Assembly: GCA_947089135.1 (NCBI GenBank)
Contig: CAMUJF010000002.1
Location: 118,506 to 182,505 of the forward strand
DNA length: 64,000 nt
Source: an uncultured Clostridia bacterium
GTDB taxonomy: Bacteria; Bacillota; Clostridia; Oscillospirales; Ruminococcaceae
Direction of reading: 5' to 3'
Shown here piece by piece: positions 7,634 to 15,407 of this stretch (its first letter is position 1; each line of letters opens with the position of its first letter). The notes below the pieces were generated by a model. It was not told the origin of the DNA and did no database searches. It saw nothing but the letters and a program-made list of their open reading frames with translations. Both the position numbers and the translations under genes were made by a program.

Positions 7634-9568
7634 TCAGGAATTTGAAAGGCTGTTCTTTAAAAGGATAAGATCCTTGTTGTCGATCTTTCCGTCGCCGTTC
7701 ATGTCGGTCAGTCCCTCTCGGATATCCGTTTCACCCTCCGAAAGAGCCTCCCTCAGGAGTATAAGATCGTTTATATCAAATTTCTGTTCGTTATCCTTAT
7801 TGTCGGCGTCCGATTCCTTCTTGCCAATTGTAATAACGTATACGCCCGAAACGCTTGCCGTAAAGCTGAGCGATCCGTCTGCGGAGTTATAATCGGCGTT
7901 CATATCTCGAAAACTTCCGTCGGATTTTTTTCTGGATACTTCGGCTTTTGTTCCGTCCACTCCCTTTGGCAAAGGAATTGTCACATTGAATTTGCAGCCC
8001 GGCTTGATCCTTGAAGAGCCGTCCGTAAAATAAATATCGTAGGCACGTACCGCACCCTCCGTTTTTATTTCGGAAAGATTTACCGCGTCCGCCGCAAGCT
8101 TTAGCTGCGGAGATATCGTTCCGTCAAGGGTGGCTATCGTTATACCAGTACCCGCGTTTTTCAGAACAGTACTTTCGCCAAGCTTGTCCGCATATCTGCA
8201 AACCTTGCAGGCGCGGTAGTTGTAAAGCTTTCCGCTGCGGTCGTTTATCTGGTATATTCTGCTTCCGTACTCGTGCGGCTCTGAAGCCGTCCTGTCGCCG
8301 CAGAAGCACAGCTTGTAGTGTCCGCTGCCGTTTTCGCGGTCGCATTTCCATTGATATTCATGCTTAGTGTGATTCTCTGCGTCAACCGCCGAAACGGTAA
8401 ACTTTTTTACAAGATCTGTGCCGTCGGCGTTGCCTTTTTTTACCGTCAGGGTAAAATTATATTTTCCCGCTTTTTCCGCGGTAAGACGGTTGTTTTTATC
8501 GACCGAAAGTCCGGGAGCCCCGCTTACCTTGAAGCTGTATTCGCTTTGTCTGCAAACGAACTCTATACCGCCTGCATTTTTAACGGTTTCCGCAGACGGA
8601 GTACCTGTGATCCCCGTACCCGAACTGAAAATATCGGTGGGGCGATTGGTTATTATTGTATCGTACTGTATATTAACGTCGGTAACATAAGATTTATAGC
8701 CGCTGTAGTACTGAAGACTGTAGTCGCAGACGTTCATAGCGGACTTATCGTAAAGCTTGAGCTTGCTTTCGCGTGTTATGTAGTTGTATCGGCAGAACAG
8801 GGTCTTCAGCTCCGCATTGCTTCTCAGGTCGAGAGAGGTCAGCTTGTTGTCCGAGCAGTAAAGACCGTTTAGCTTCGGATTTCCCTTAAGATCAAGCTTT
8901 TTCAGGCTGTTGCTGTAGCATTCGAGCTGCCTTAGATTTCCGCAGCCGACGGTATTTATTTCAGTAAGTTTGTTATTGCTGCACTTGACTACCTCCAGCT
9001 TCGGGCAGCCGCTCAGGTCGAGCTTTTTCAGGCTGTTTGAAACGCAGCTCAGGTTTTTAAGGTTCTTGTTTTTGCTGAGATCAAGCTCCGTGAGATCGTT
9101 TCCGTATGTGATACCGTCCTTGGCTGTCATGCCGAGATCGAGGTTTTCAAGTTTAGCATTGCGGCTCAGGTCTATTTCCGACAGCATATTCCCGCTCGCC
9201 GAAAGAGCAGTCAGCTCTTTATTTGAAGAAACGTCAAGCTCCTTAAGAGAATTGTCCATACATATCAGCGATGTAAGTCCTGTAAAATATTCAATACCCT
9301 CAAGGTTGGATATTTTCATTCCGCTTACGGATACAGACTTTACCGAACTTATCTCATCAGCTGAAAGAAGCAGGTTGCCGTCCCTGTCGATATTATCGGA
9401 AATATATTTGCGGAACGCAGGGTCGGGGAAATTTACTTCGTTCACTGATACGCCATTTTTTTCGGCAGCCGATGCGGTTATTGCGGAACTGTCAGCCGTA
9501 CATATGAAAAGGGCGCATATAAAGGCAGCCGTACCGACCGCGCCAAATAATTTTTTTCCTGCTTTCAT
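7634..9568 (-). CDS. Secreted leucine-rich-repeat protein with C-terminal dockerin
   Basis: A 644-residue exported protein: signal peptide at residues 1-35, then leucine-rich repeats from about 45 to 290. These have a recurring LxxLDLSxNxxLxxLxCSxN pattern, the bacterial internalin/Listeria-Bacteroides style, opening with an NFPDPAFRKYISDNID segment. A beta-rich middle with several CxxC pairs follows, then a C-terminal type I dockerin. The second dockerin calcium loop is complete (DMNGDGKIDNKDLILLKNSL); the first (DINDLILLREALSE) is shortened and lacks the full loop. I infer surface attachment through the cohesin encoded 38 bp downstream in the same operon. The start at 9568 is set by GGAGG 6 nt upstream. 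Confidence 0.88.
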   Translation of the reverse strand: MKAGKKLFGAVGTAAFICALFICTADSSAITASAAEKNGVSVNEVNFPDPAFRKYISDNIDRDGNLLLSADEISSVKSVSVSGMKISNLEGIEYFTGLTSLICMDNSLKELDVSSNKELTALSASGNMLSEIDLSRNAKLENLDLGMTAKDGITYGNDLTELDLSKNKNLKNLSCVSNSLKKLDLSGCPKLEVVKCSNNKLTEINTVGCGNLRQLECYSNSLKKLDLKGNPKLNGLYCSDNKLTSLDLRSNAELKTLFCRYNYITRESKLKLYDKSAMNVCDYSLQYYSGYKSYVTDVNIQYDTIITNRPTDIFSSGTGITGTPSAETVKNAGGIEFVCRQSEYSFKVSGAPGLSVDKNNRLTAEKAGKYNFTLTVKKGNADGTDLVKKFTVSAVDAENHTKHEYQWKCDRENGSGHYKLCFCGDRTASEPHEYGSRIYQINDRSGKLYNYRACKVCRYADKLGESTVLKNAGTGITIATLDGTISPQLKLAADAVNLSEIKTEGAVRAYDIYFTDGSSRIKPGCKFNVTIPLPKGVDGTKAEVSRKKSDGSFRDMNADYNSADGSLSFTASVSGVYVITIGKKESDADNKDNEQKFDINDLILLREALSEGETDIREGLTDMNGDGKIDNKDLILLKNSLSNS

Positions 9569-9626
9569 CAGAATTCCTCCGTTTTGCGCCGAAAATGCGG
9601 CGGAAAAAGTACTAATATACATATAC

Positions 9627-9655
9627 ATTTTACCATTTTACATGGTAATTGTCAA
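9627..9655 (-). promoter_or_regulatory. Promoter of the LRR-dockerin/cohesin operon, with operator-like palindrome
   Basis: Minus strand TTGACA (9655-9650), 17 bp, TAAAAT (9632-9627), TGG before the -10. The spacer carries a perfect inverted repeat, TACCAT-TTTAC-ATGGTA (9631-9647), placed where a repressor would block RNA polymerase. The rest of the 9569-9944 interval holds this promoter and the two hairpins listed next; no gene is seen. Confidence 0.75.
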
Positions 9656-9712
9656 TATTTTTTCAATTATGTCCAATATTTGCTTTCAGGATAAACAGCG
9701 GTACAGCGGAAA

Positions 9713-9750
9713 AATCGAACCGCGGTGAGTTTGCTCACGGCGGTTCGATT
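9713..9750 (-). terminator. Strong hairpin, minus-strand terminator-like
   Basis: A 10-11 bp stem, AATCGAACCGC/GCGGTTCGATT, with further inner GTGAG/CTCAC pairing, followed on the minus strand by TTTTT. It is the second terminator-like hairpin below the 9945-13239 operon. Confidence 0.65.
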
Positions 9751-9870
9751 GGTGTATATGATCGGTTTGCCCGGTAAATTACAGCGGTACATAAAAACAC
9801 ACTGACAAAATTTGTAAGAAGCGTGTCCCTCATTTCGCCCCAAATGGCTGTCAATACCCTTGTGAAAAAT

Positions 9871-9915
9871 TTTTGAAAAAAAGGTACTGCGCCAACAAAG
9901 CGGCGCAGTACCCGA
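9871..9915 (-). terminator. Terminator of the 9945-13239 operon
   Basis: A perfect 11-bp stem, GGTACTGCGCC/GGCGCAGTACC (9883-9912), followed on the minus strand by a run of seven T. Confidence 0.9.
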
Positions 9916-9944
9916 TTTTATGTTTTTAAGAATTGTTATATTTG

Positions 9945-11072
9945 TCACATTATCATGCCCGCGATTTTCCAAACGCCGTCAATTTTTATCAGGGACATAG
10001 TGTACTCCACCTCGTAGTCGTTTACGCGGTAGCCGATATTGACATGGTAGTCGAACTCAATATGCAGGGTAAAATGTTCTTCGTCGTACATCACAATGTC
10101 CGAAAAAGCAACGTTGTCGTAGGTGGTGGTATGGTCGCGGTACCAGTCGTGATAGAAGCCCTTTATCCTGCGGTACAGCTCAGAATCCTCTACAAGATAT
10201 TTTTTCAGAGGCTCGAATGAGGTATCCTGAGTTATGTACATGGCGTAGGCAAGAGCGGATTCTTCAGCCGCCGCCTTTATTTCCGCAAGCTGCTCCGCCG
10301 TAGGTTCGGGAAGCGCACGCAGGATTTTCTTATCCTCCGAAAGGACAAGCTCTCTGCCGTTTTTGTAGTGTATGCTGATTTCCGGTTCGCTTATGAAGAT
10401 ATTTCCCGTGTCGTACACCGTAAACTGCGGTATCAGGCTTTCGTCGTCCAGATCGTCGAAATCGTGTACCGAATATGTTTCCGAGGAAATAAACTCTATG
10501 CCGAGAAGCTCTCCGTTTGCTCGAACCTCCGCGCCTTCCGGGACTACTACCTTTACAGAATGAGTTTTGACAAAAAGCTCATCGTTAAGGTCTGCGGACT
10601 TATAGTCCCAGTTATCGCCGTTTTTGAAAAGGGTGTATTCCGCGAATTTGGTGTTTCCCAGCCATACGTCGTACAGTACCGAGCCGTCCTCAAGAGTCCT
10701 GCCCTTTATCATTTTTGCGGAGGTGTAGTCGTTTCCGAAAACCTCAAGCATATATTTCATATAGTCCTCGCGGCGGTTGAAGCAGTCGTATTCAATGCAT
10801 TTTTCGTCCAGTATAACATCAATCTGATTTAAGCGGAATTTCTCCGAGAGCTTTTCCTCCGCGTGCTTGATGTGCCCCGATTCGTACAGCTCAAGCTGTT
10901 CCCATGTGAAGTCCCACACTCTGGTGGACAGGAACATAAGCGCAGTAAAAATTCCCAGCAGAACAATAGAGTAAACGTGCTTTTTCTTTTTTGGCTTTTC
11001 CGATTTTACGTGCTTCTCTTTTTGGGCGGATTTTGCGGGTGTGTCCGCAAAATGTTCGGCTGAATAGCTCAT
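9945..11072 (-). CDS. Membrane-anchored protein of unknown function
   Basis: A 375-residue protein with a charged cytoplasmic N-terminus (KPKKKKHV), one transmembrane helix at about residues 34-52 and a large extracytoplasmic part rich in Asp, Glu and Tyr. I do not recognise the family. The last 100 residues (helix with many Ala/Glu, then alternating hydrophobic strands ending GVWKIAGMIM) resemble the NTF2-like or SnoaL-type folds common at the ends of secreted Firmicutes proteins, but this is only an impression. The ATG overlaps the stop of the phosphodiester glycosidase gene by 4 bp (ATGA), indicating translational coupling and a shared envelope role. Confidence 0.7.
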   Translation of the reverse strand: MSYSAEHFADTPAKSAQKEKHVKSEKPKKKKHVYSIVLLGIFTALMFLSTRVWDFTWEQLELYESGHIKHAEEKLSEKFRLNQIDVILDEKCIEYDCFNRREDYMKYMLEVFGNDYTSAKMIKGRTLEDGSVLYDVWLGNTKFAEYTLFKNGDNWDYKSADLNDELFVKTHSVKVVVPEGAEVRANGELLGIEFISSETYSVHDFDDLDDESLIPQFTVYDTGNIFISEPEISIHYKNGRELVLSEDKKILRALPEPTAEQLAEIKAAAEESALAYAMYITQDTSFEPLKKYLVEDSELYRRIKGFYHDWYRDHTTTYDNVAFSDIVMYDEEHFTLHIEFDYHVNIGYRVNDYEVEYTMSLIKIDGVWKIAGMIM

Positions 11073-12139
11073 TGTACCGCGCCCCCTTCCGAAGCTGCGG
11101 AGGAATCCGCAGACGTTTTTTCGGGAAGCACCACAAACGCCGTGGGAAGCTTTCTCGGACCGTATACCGAAGCGGACACGTTTATGACCTCGCCGTTGTA
11201 GTACATTACCGTAGACGAGCCTCCGTCAAGGTTTGCGGCGTTTACCGCGCCGTATTCTTCGAGTATATTTATGCAGTCCTCGTAGGTAGCGCCTATGCTG
11301 GTAGCTTGTCTGCCGTCAATTGTGAGCAGAAGCACGCTTCCGTCAGCAGTTTGACCTATGCAGGTGCGGGGGTTGAGACCTCCGCCCGTTCCCGCAACGT
11401 CGGCGCGCTTGCCGTTTACGATGAATACCGGACCAAATGAGCAGCCGTCGCGGATATTTTTTTCCATAGCCTGCTGAGCGGACATCCAGCCCACTATCAG
11501 CTTGTCGTCCTTGTCAAAGCCGATAACTATGGACGAACCGCCGTCGTACAGCAGCTTGCCGTCCTTTATGACAATACCGAGGGGCTCTCCGCCGTTGCCT
11601 ACGCCGCCAACGTCAATGAAACCGCCCGCGTTGATACCCGCAACGCCGCCCTCGCTTTCCACCATTTTGGATATCTGCACACCTTCGCCGTTTGCTCCAA
11701 GTACGGGGGGAACAGCCATTACCACTCTTGACGGGTCGCGCACAATCATAAGCTTTCCCTTGTAGGTGGAGGCGGCGATGTCGATTATTTCCAGAGACTC
11801 CCGTTCACTGTCGGAGGCTATCTCCTCCGCAGTGGGAATAACTATCAGGGACTCGTCCGTTACCTCAAAGGTTTCCACAGTGGAGTTACGCGCTTGTATC
11901 GCCTTTATCTCTTCGTCTGAGAAAAATATGGCGGGAACGAATTTCAGCGCGCTTGTTTCCATCATCGTGACCACGAACAAGTCCGAAGCCAGCGGCGACG
12001 GACCTTTGCAGAAAATATAGGATACCCCGACGAGCATTATCACCGCCGCAAGGAGTATCACTCCCAGCAGCGCGAAAAAGCGTCCGAGTATCTTTCCGAT
12101 TACGCGAAATACCTTTGCGGCTGTTACTGTACCGCTCAT
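11069..12139 (-). CDS. Phosphodiester glycosidase (NAGPA-like), membrane-anchored
   Basis: A 356-residue protein with an N-terminal transmembrane helix (about residues 20-45) and a C-terminal NAGPA domain (PF09992). Visible motifs are AGINAGGF, GEPLGIVIKDGKL, NPRTCIGQTADG, LLLTIDGRQ and NAANLDGGSSTVMYY; the last is the most conserved core of the family. Members cleave phosphodiester-linked sugars; in bacteria they act on envelope glycopolymers such as teichoic acids or exopolysaccharides. Translation is coupled to the next gene through ATGA overlap, and the glycosyltransferase gene lies 53 bp upstream. Confidence 0.88.
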   Translation of the reverse strand: MSGTVTAAKVFRVIGKILGRFFALLGVILLAAVIMLVGVSYIFCKGPSPLASDLFVVTMMETSALKFVPAIFFSDEEIKAIQARNSTVETFEVTDESLIVIPTAEEIASDSERESLEIIDIAASTYKGKLMIVRDPSRVVMAVPPVLGANGEGVQISKMVESEGGVAGINAGGFIDVGGVGNGGEPLGIVIKDGKLLYDGGSSIVIGFDKDDKLIVGWMSAQQAMEKNIRDGCSFGPVFIVNGKRADVAGTGGGLNPRTCIGQTADGSVLLLTIDGRQATSIGATYEDCINILEEYGAVNAANLDGGSSTVMYYNGEVINVSASVYGPRKLPTAFVVLPEKTSADSSAASEGGAVQ

Positions 12140-12192
12140 AGCAAATTACCCCTTTTTATAAGTCATATATCGGAACGTCAGGATATTTTTTG

Positions 12193-13239
12193 TCAATTTT
12201 TAAATACCCATTTTTGTTGTATCTTAAAGCTCAGCAGGAACAGTATGCAGTCCACGGGAAGTTTTATCAGTGTGGTGTGATCCTGACCGAAAATCAGCGA
12301 CAGACCGTATACTCCCCCGTAGGAAGCCGCCGTTTGCAGTATACATAAAGTATAATATTTTAAAAGTGTACGTTTCGGATTCTCCGAGGACTTAAACACA
12401 GCCTTGCTGTTTACGGTGTAGTTGAAAAGAGATGAAACGATACGCGCAAATATTGTTGACAGCGCAATGCGGAGCTTTCCTCCCAGATCGCCCAGCAGTA
12501 GCGACAGCAGCCAGTAAAGCCCAAGGTCTATCGCCGCCGCCGCAAGAGACGAGGAGATATATCCTAAAATGGTTTTGTAGATAGCAATTGAATCCTTTAT
12601 GGGGTTAAAGTGGGACTGCTTGTTGTCCTCTATGTAAATGGTTTTTATTGGTACTTCTTTAATGGGAATATCAAGATTTTTAGTTTCCAGCAGCATATTT
12701 GTCTCGTAGTCGAAACGTTCGCCGCTTATGCTTACAAGCTTTGGTATGATACCGTTGCCCATGGCGCGGAGACCCGTCTGGGTGTCGTTTACCGAAAGAC
12801 CGCAGAAAAGCTTGAAAAAGCGGGAGGTAGTCCTGTTTCCGAAGCGGCTCCGCGGAGGGACGTTCGGGTCGGAGAAATCTCTTGAGCCCAGTACAAGGCA
12901 GCCGGGATTTTCGGACAGGCATTCACAGCAGGCGCACACGTCGTCAATATCGTGCTGATCGTCGCCGTCCACGAAAACGATGCCGTCCATTGAGTCTGAG
13001 TACTCGTTCATATAGTGGTTCATGGCGGTTTTCATGCCTCTGCCCTTGCCGAAGTTCACGCAGTGTGTAAGAACGTCGCAGCCGTATTCTTCCCGCAGTC
13101 TGACAAAAAGCTCGTCTGACCTGCTGCCGTCGTTTACGGCGATTATTTTTCCGAAGCCCCTGTCCCTGAGTTTTCCTGCTATGCTGAGGATACGTTCGTC
13201 GGGGTCAAGCGACGGGATCACCGCGCAGTAATTGTACAT
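12193..13239 (-). CDS. Family 2 glycosyltransferase fused to GtrA-like membrane domain
   Basis: A 348-residue two-domain protein. Residues 1 to about 205 form a GT-A fold glycosyltransferase of the dolichol-phosphate-mannose-synthase/GtrB type, with VIPSLDPD, VNDGS, FGKGRGMKTAMN and the DGDDQHD metal/nucleotide site. Residues about 210-348 form a GtrA-like domain of four membrane helices including LFNYTVNSKAVF and KLPVDCILFLLSFKIQQKWVF. By analogy with GtrA/GtrB it should make a polyprenyl-phosphate sugar and flip it outward for glycan decoration. It is the first gene of the operon with the phosphodiester glycosidase. Confidence 0.9.
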   Translation of the reverse strand: MYNYCAVIPSLDPDERILSIAGKLRDRGFGKIIAVNDGSRSDELFVRLREEYGCDVLTHCVNFGKGRGMKTAMNHYMNEYSDSMDGIVFVDGDDQHDIDDVCACCECLSENPGCLVLGSRDFSDPNVPPRSRFGNRTTSRFFKLFCGLSVNDTQTGLRAMGNGIIPKLVSISGERFDYETNMLLETKNLDIPIKEVPIKTIYIEDNKQSHFNPIKDSIAIYKTILGYISSSLAAAAIDLGLYWLLSLLLGDLGGKLRIALSTIFARIVSSLFNYTVNSKAVFKSSENPKRTLLKYYTLCILQTAASYGGVYGLSLIFGQDHTTLIKLPVDCILFLLSFKIQQKWVFKN

Positions 13240-13424
13240 ATCATCGTCCCCTTAAAGACTTTTAACATTGCTTATTATACACCTTTGCCGCCATGATTGC
13301 AACGGTTTTCAGTTTACAGTTAGATTACAATTTGCGGTAAAATATTACACAACCTTTAATTTTTGGAATCAAATTTTTCCGGCAAGGAGTGGCGGAAAAG
13401 TTTAATTGTCAGAGCAATAATATA

Positions 13425-13453
13425 CGGCGCAGAAACCGGTGGTCCCTGCGCCG
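13425..13453 (-). terminator. Probable terminator of the 13500-14123 gene
   Basis: An 8-bp stem, CGGCGCAG/CTGCGCCG, 47 bp past the stop codon; the tail on the minus strand is T-rich but interrupted. Confidence 0.5.
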
Positions 13454-13499
13454 CAATGCTTGCTGCTATCTGTTAATGTCCTGAACGGTTACGGAGGAA

Positions 13500-14123
13500 T
13501 TATTCCTCAAATTTGTCGAAGTTGTAGTCAACCGTAACTTCGCCTGTGCTCTCGTTTTCGGAGAGAATAATAGTAAGGTACTGCTGCCCCTCGTATTCGA
13601 TCTCAACGGGTCTTCTGGAAATAGTAGCCGCGTCAAAGAAAGGATCGGTGATCTCAAAATCGCTGAGAGCAACGAACAGCTTGGGGTGGATAGCAAAGTT
13701 TACCTTGAAGCCGGGACGGACGCTGCACGCGAACAGAGGCTTGCCGTTCTTTGCAACTACCGCGGAGCTGGTGGACGTGTTCTTGTTGTGGATCTCAACG
13801 GTGTCTCCCTCAGGGGAAGGTTCCGCGCTCTTGCGTACGTCGAGTGCGCCGCCGTTATCGCAGATATCCCATGCGGTGTTATACTCAACGGGAAGAAGCT
13901 TGGTCATGATCTTTCCGTCGTGACCGATGACTTCCATTGAACCGATAGATATCTCGGTGGGGAGCAGAGCTCTCATCTGAGCGCCGGGAGCAAGATACTG
14001 GTGTTCCCATGCCGCGGTCTTGAAGTTCTTGACGTTGAGAGTAACAGCTTCCTGATAAAGGAGCACCTGCTGAGTTGTGCCGAGCTTGCTCTTAACTCTG
14101 ATTTTCAGATCTGTGTTTGCCAT
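13500..14123 (-). CDS. Soluble protein of unknown function
   Basis: A 207-residue protein without signal peptide or membrane helix, acidic at the C-terminus (NFDKFEE). The sequence looks like an all-beta fold: alternating strands, a YLAPGAQMRALLPTEISIG loop and a central VEIHNKNTSTSSAVVAKNG hairpin. I do not recognise the family. Codons are biased towards those used in the ribosomal protein and tuf genes of this window, which suggests high expression. The ATG at 14123 follows AGAGGTAATCATT. A promoter-like extended -10 lies about 220 bp upstream, giving a long leader. It is monocistronic. Confidence 0.65.
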   Translation of the reverse strand: MANTDLKIRVKSKLGTTQQVLLYQEAVTLNVKNFKTAAWEHQYLAPGAQMRALLPTEISIGSMEVIGHDGKIMTKLLPVEYNTAWDICDNGGALDVRKSAEPSPEGDTVEIHNKNTSTSSAVVAKNGKPLFACSVRPGFKVNFAIHPKLFVALSDFEITDPFFDAATISRRPVEIEYEGQQYLTIILSENESTGEVTVDYNFDKFEE

Positions 14124-14350
14124 AATGATTACCTCTTTCTCTGCGGCGGTTTTATATTCGGTACGCGGGTATTCCCGTTTCCCGTTTTACTGTGCGGAGG
14201 CTGCCGCAGCCGTACCTCTTACAGTTCATCTATGTAATGCCGGCGGATTTCGGGGCGTACTGCGCGGCGGGAATAAAAATTACGTTATAGTCCTAATCGG
14301 GCGGGATTTTCCCTTGCGCTTGTCCTGTGTTTCCGTATCAGCTTGTCACG

Positions 14351-14381
14351 ATTATAGCACATCACGGAGACTTCTGAGCAA
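14351..14381 (-). promoter_or_regulatory. Possible promoter of the 13500-14123 gene, with long leader
   Basis: Minus strand TATAAT (14356-14351) preceded by TGC (extended -10), with TGCTCA 18 bp upstream. It would give a 5' leader of about 220 nt containing GC-rich palindromic stretches (for example near 14200-14220) but no open frame. The rest of the 14124-14548 gap holds a GTATAC repeat pair before the LytTR gene. Confidence 0.5.
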
Positions 14382-14498
14382 ATATGTCATAAAATACGGG
14401 AAAAGCGTCACCGCATATGCCATATTCGGAGGTTGAGAGAATCCGTGACAAAATAAAGCCTGTCTGTGACAGATTTGCTCCCTACCGCCGTTTCATAT

Positions 14499-14530
14499 GT
14501 ATACTTAACTTATCGGCGCCGTTAGTATAC
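14499..14530 (+). promoter_or_regulatory. Repeat pair upstream of the LytTR gene
   Basis: GTATACTTAAC (14499-14509) and GTTAGTATAC (14521-14530) form an imperfect inverted repeat with one bulged base, ending 18 bp before the LytTR start codon. It is a candidate autoregulatory site. Confidence 0.35.
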
Positions 14531-14548
14531 TATGAAAGGAACCGGAAA

Positions 14549-15277
14549 ATGGAAGTAATAATTTATTCCGGAACAGGAGAGAGGGAAGTCCTCTTAAAAC
14601 AGATAACCGACGGCATAATAATGCGCAGGCGTATGCGGCTCATGTCGCTGCACCCTGCCGCTCCGCACAGCGCGGAGGAGCTTAAAAGCCTTATAAAGCC
14701 CGACAGGGGATATCTTGTTATCGCGGACACGGTAAGCTGCTCCGACTGGAAAAGCGTCGTTAAGGAAATACCCGCACTGTACAGGCGGGTCAGCTTCTGT
14801 ATAGTGTCAGAGTCGGCGGAGAACGCAGTATATGCGGTAAATGCCCTGCGAGGCGTATGCGGGTACATAGAGGCTTCTGAAAATGGATTTGAAGCGAGGT
14901 TTGAAAGCGTGCTTACGGGTATCTACAGCAGGGTGTCAACAGTATGCGGAGGCATAATGACCTTTGACGGAGACGGTTTTCTTAAGGTCATAAGCTATTC
15001 CGACATATACTATATAGAGACTATCAAGCAGCAGCATCGCTGTACGATTTATCATAAAAACGGCACAGACACAATGCGTGCGGATATTTCAAAGCTTATA
15101 ACCGAGCTTGACGAAAGATTTGAGATAACCCGTTCCTCAACGATAGCGAACCTGTCCGCCGTAAAGAGGATAGACGACGGTCTGATGTTTTTTGAGGACG
15201 ATATATTCTGTTCGGTCACGCCGAGCCGCCTCGGAGGTATAAGGCGGATAATGCGGTCGCATAACGTTTCGCAATAA
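14549..15277 (+). CDS. LytTR-type DNA-binding regulator with degenerate receiver
   Basis: A 242-residue protein. The C-terminal ~100 residues are a LytTR DNA-binding domain: ISYSDIYYIETIKQQHRCTI, then ELDERFEITRSSTIANLSAVKRI. The N-terminal ~125 residues have the length of a receiver domain but lack the conserved acidic pocket and phospho-accepting Asp at the expected places, so phosphorylation control is doubtful. No histidine kinase is next to it. The start ATG at 14549 is set by GAAAGGAACCGGAAA; the frame upstream is open but has no ribosome binding site. Confidence 0.82.
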   Translation: MEVIIYSGTGEREVLLKQITDGIIMRRRMRLMSLHPAAPHSAEELKSLIKPDRGYLVIADTVSCSDWKSVVKEIPALYRRVSFCIVSESAENAVYAVNALRGVCGYIEASENGFEARFESVLTGIYSRVSTVCGGIMTFDGDGFLKVISYSDIYYIETIKQQHRCTIYHKNGTDTMRADISKLITELDERFEITRSSTIANLSAVKRIDDGLMFFEDDIFCSVTPSRLGGIRRIMRSHNVSQ

Positions 15278-15330
15278 ATGTGCGTCCGCATGCTTTTGTG
15301 CAGCTTCCCAATTGTTTTGTATTTATAATG

Positions 15331-15371
15331 AATCCCCGGACTCCGTAATTTTACGCAGAGTCTGGGGATTC
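15331..15371. terminator. Bidirectional terminator between LytTR gene and fucI
   Basis: AATCCCCGGACTC pairs with GAGTCTGGGGATT around a 14-nt loop. It ends the fuc operon on the minus strand, and TTTTATATTG follows on the plus side. Confidence 0.75.
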
Positions 15372-15407
15372 GATTTTATATTGTTTTATGTATGTTTGGC
15401 GGAGCTG

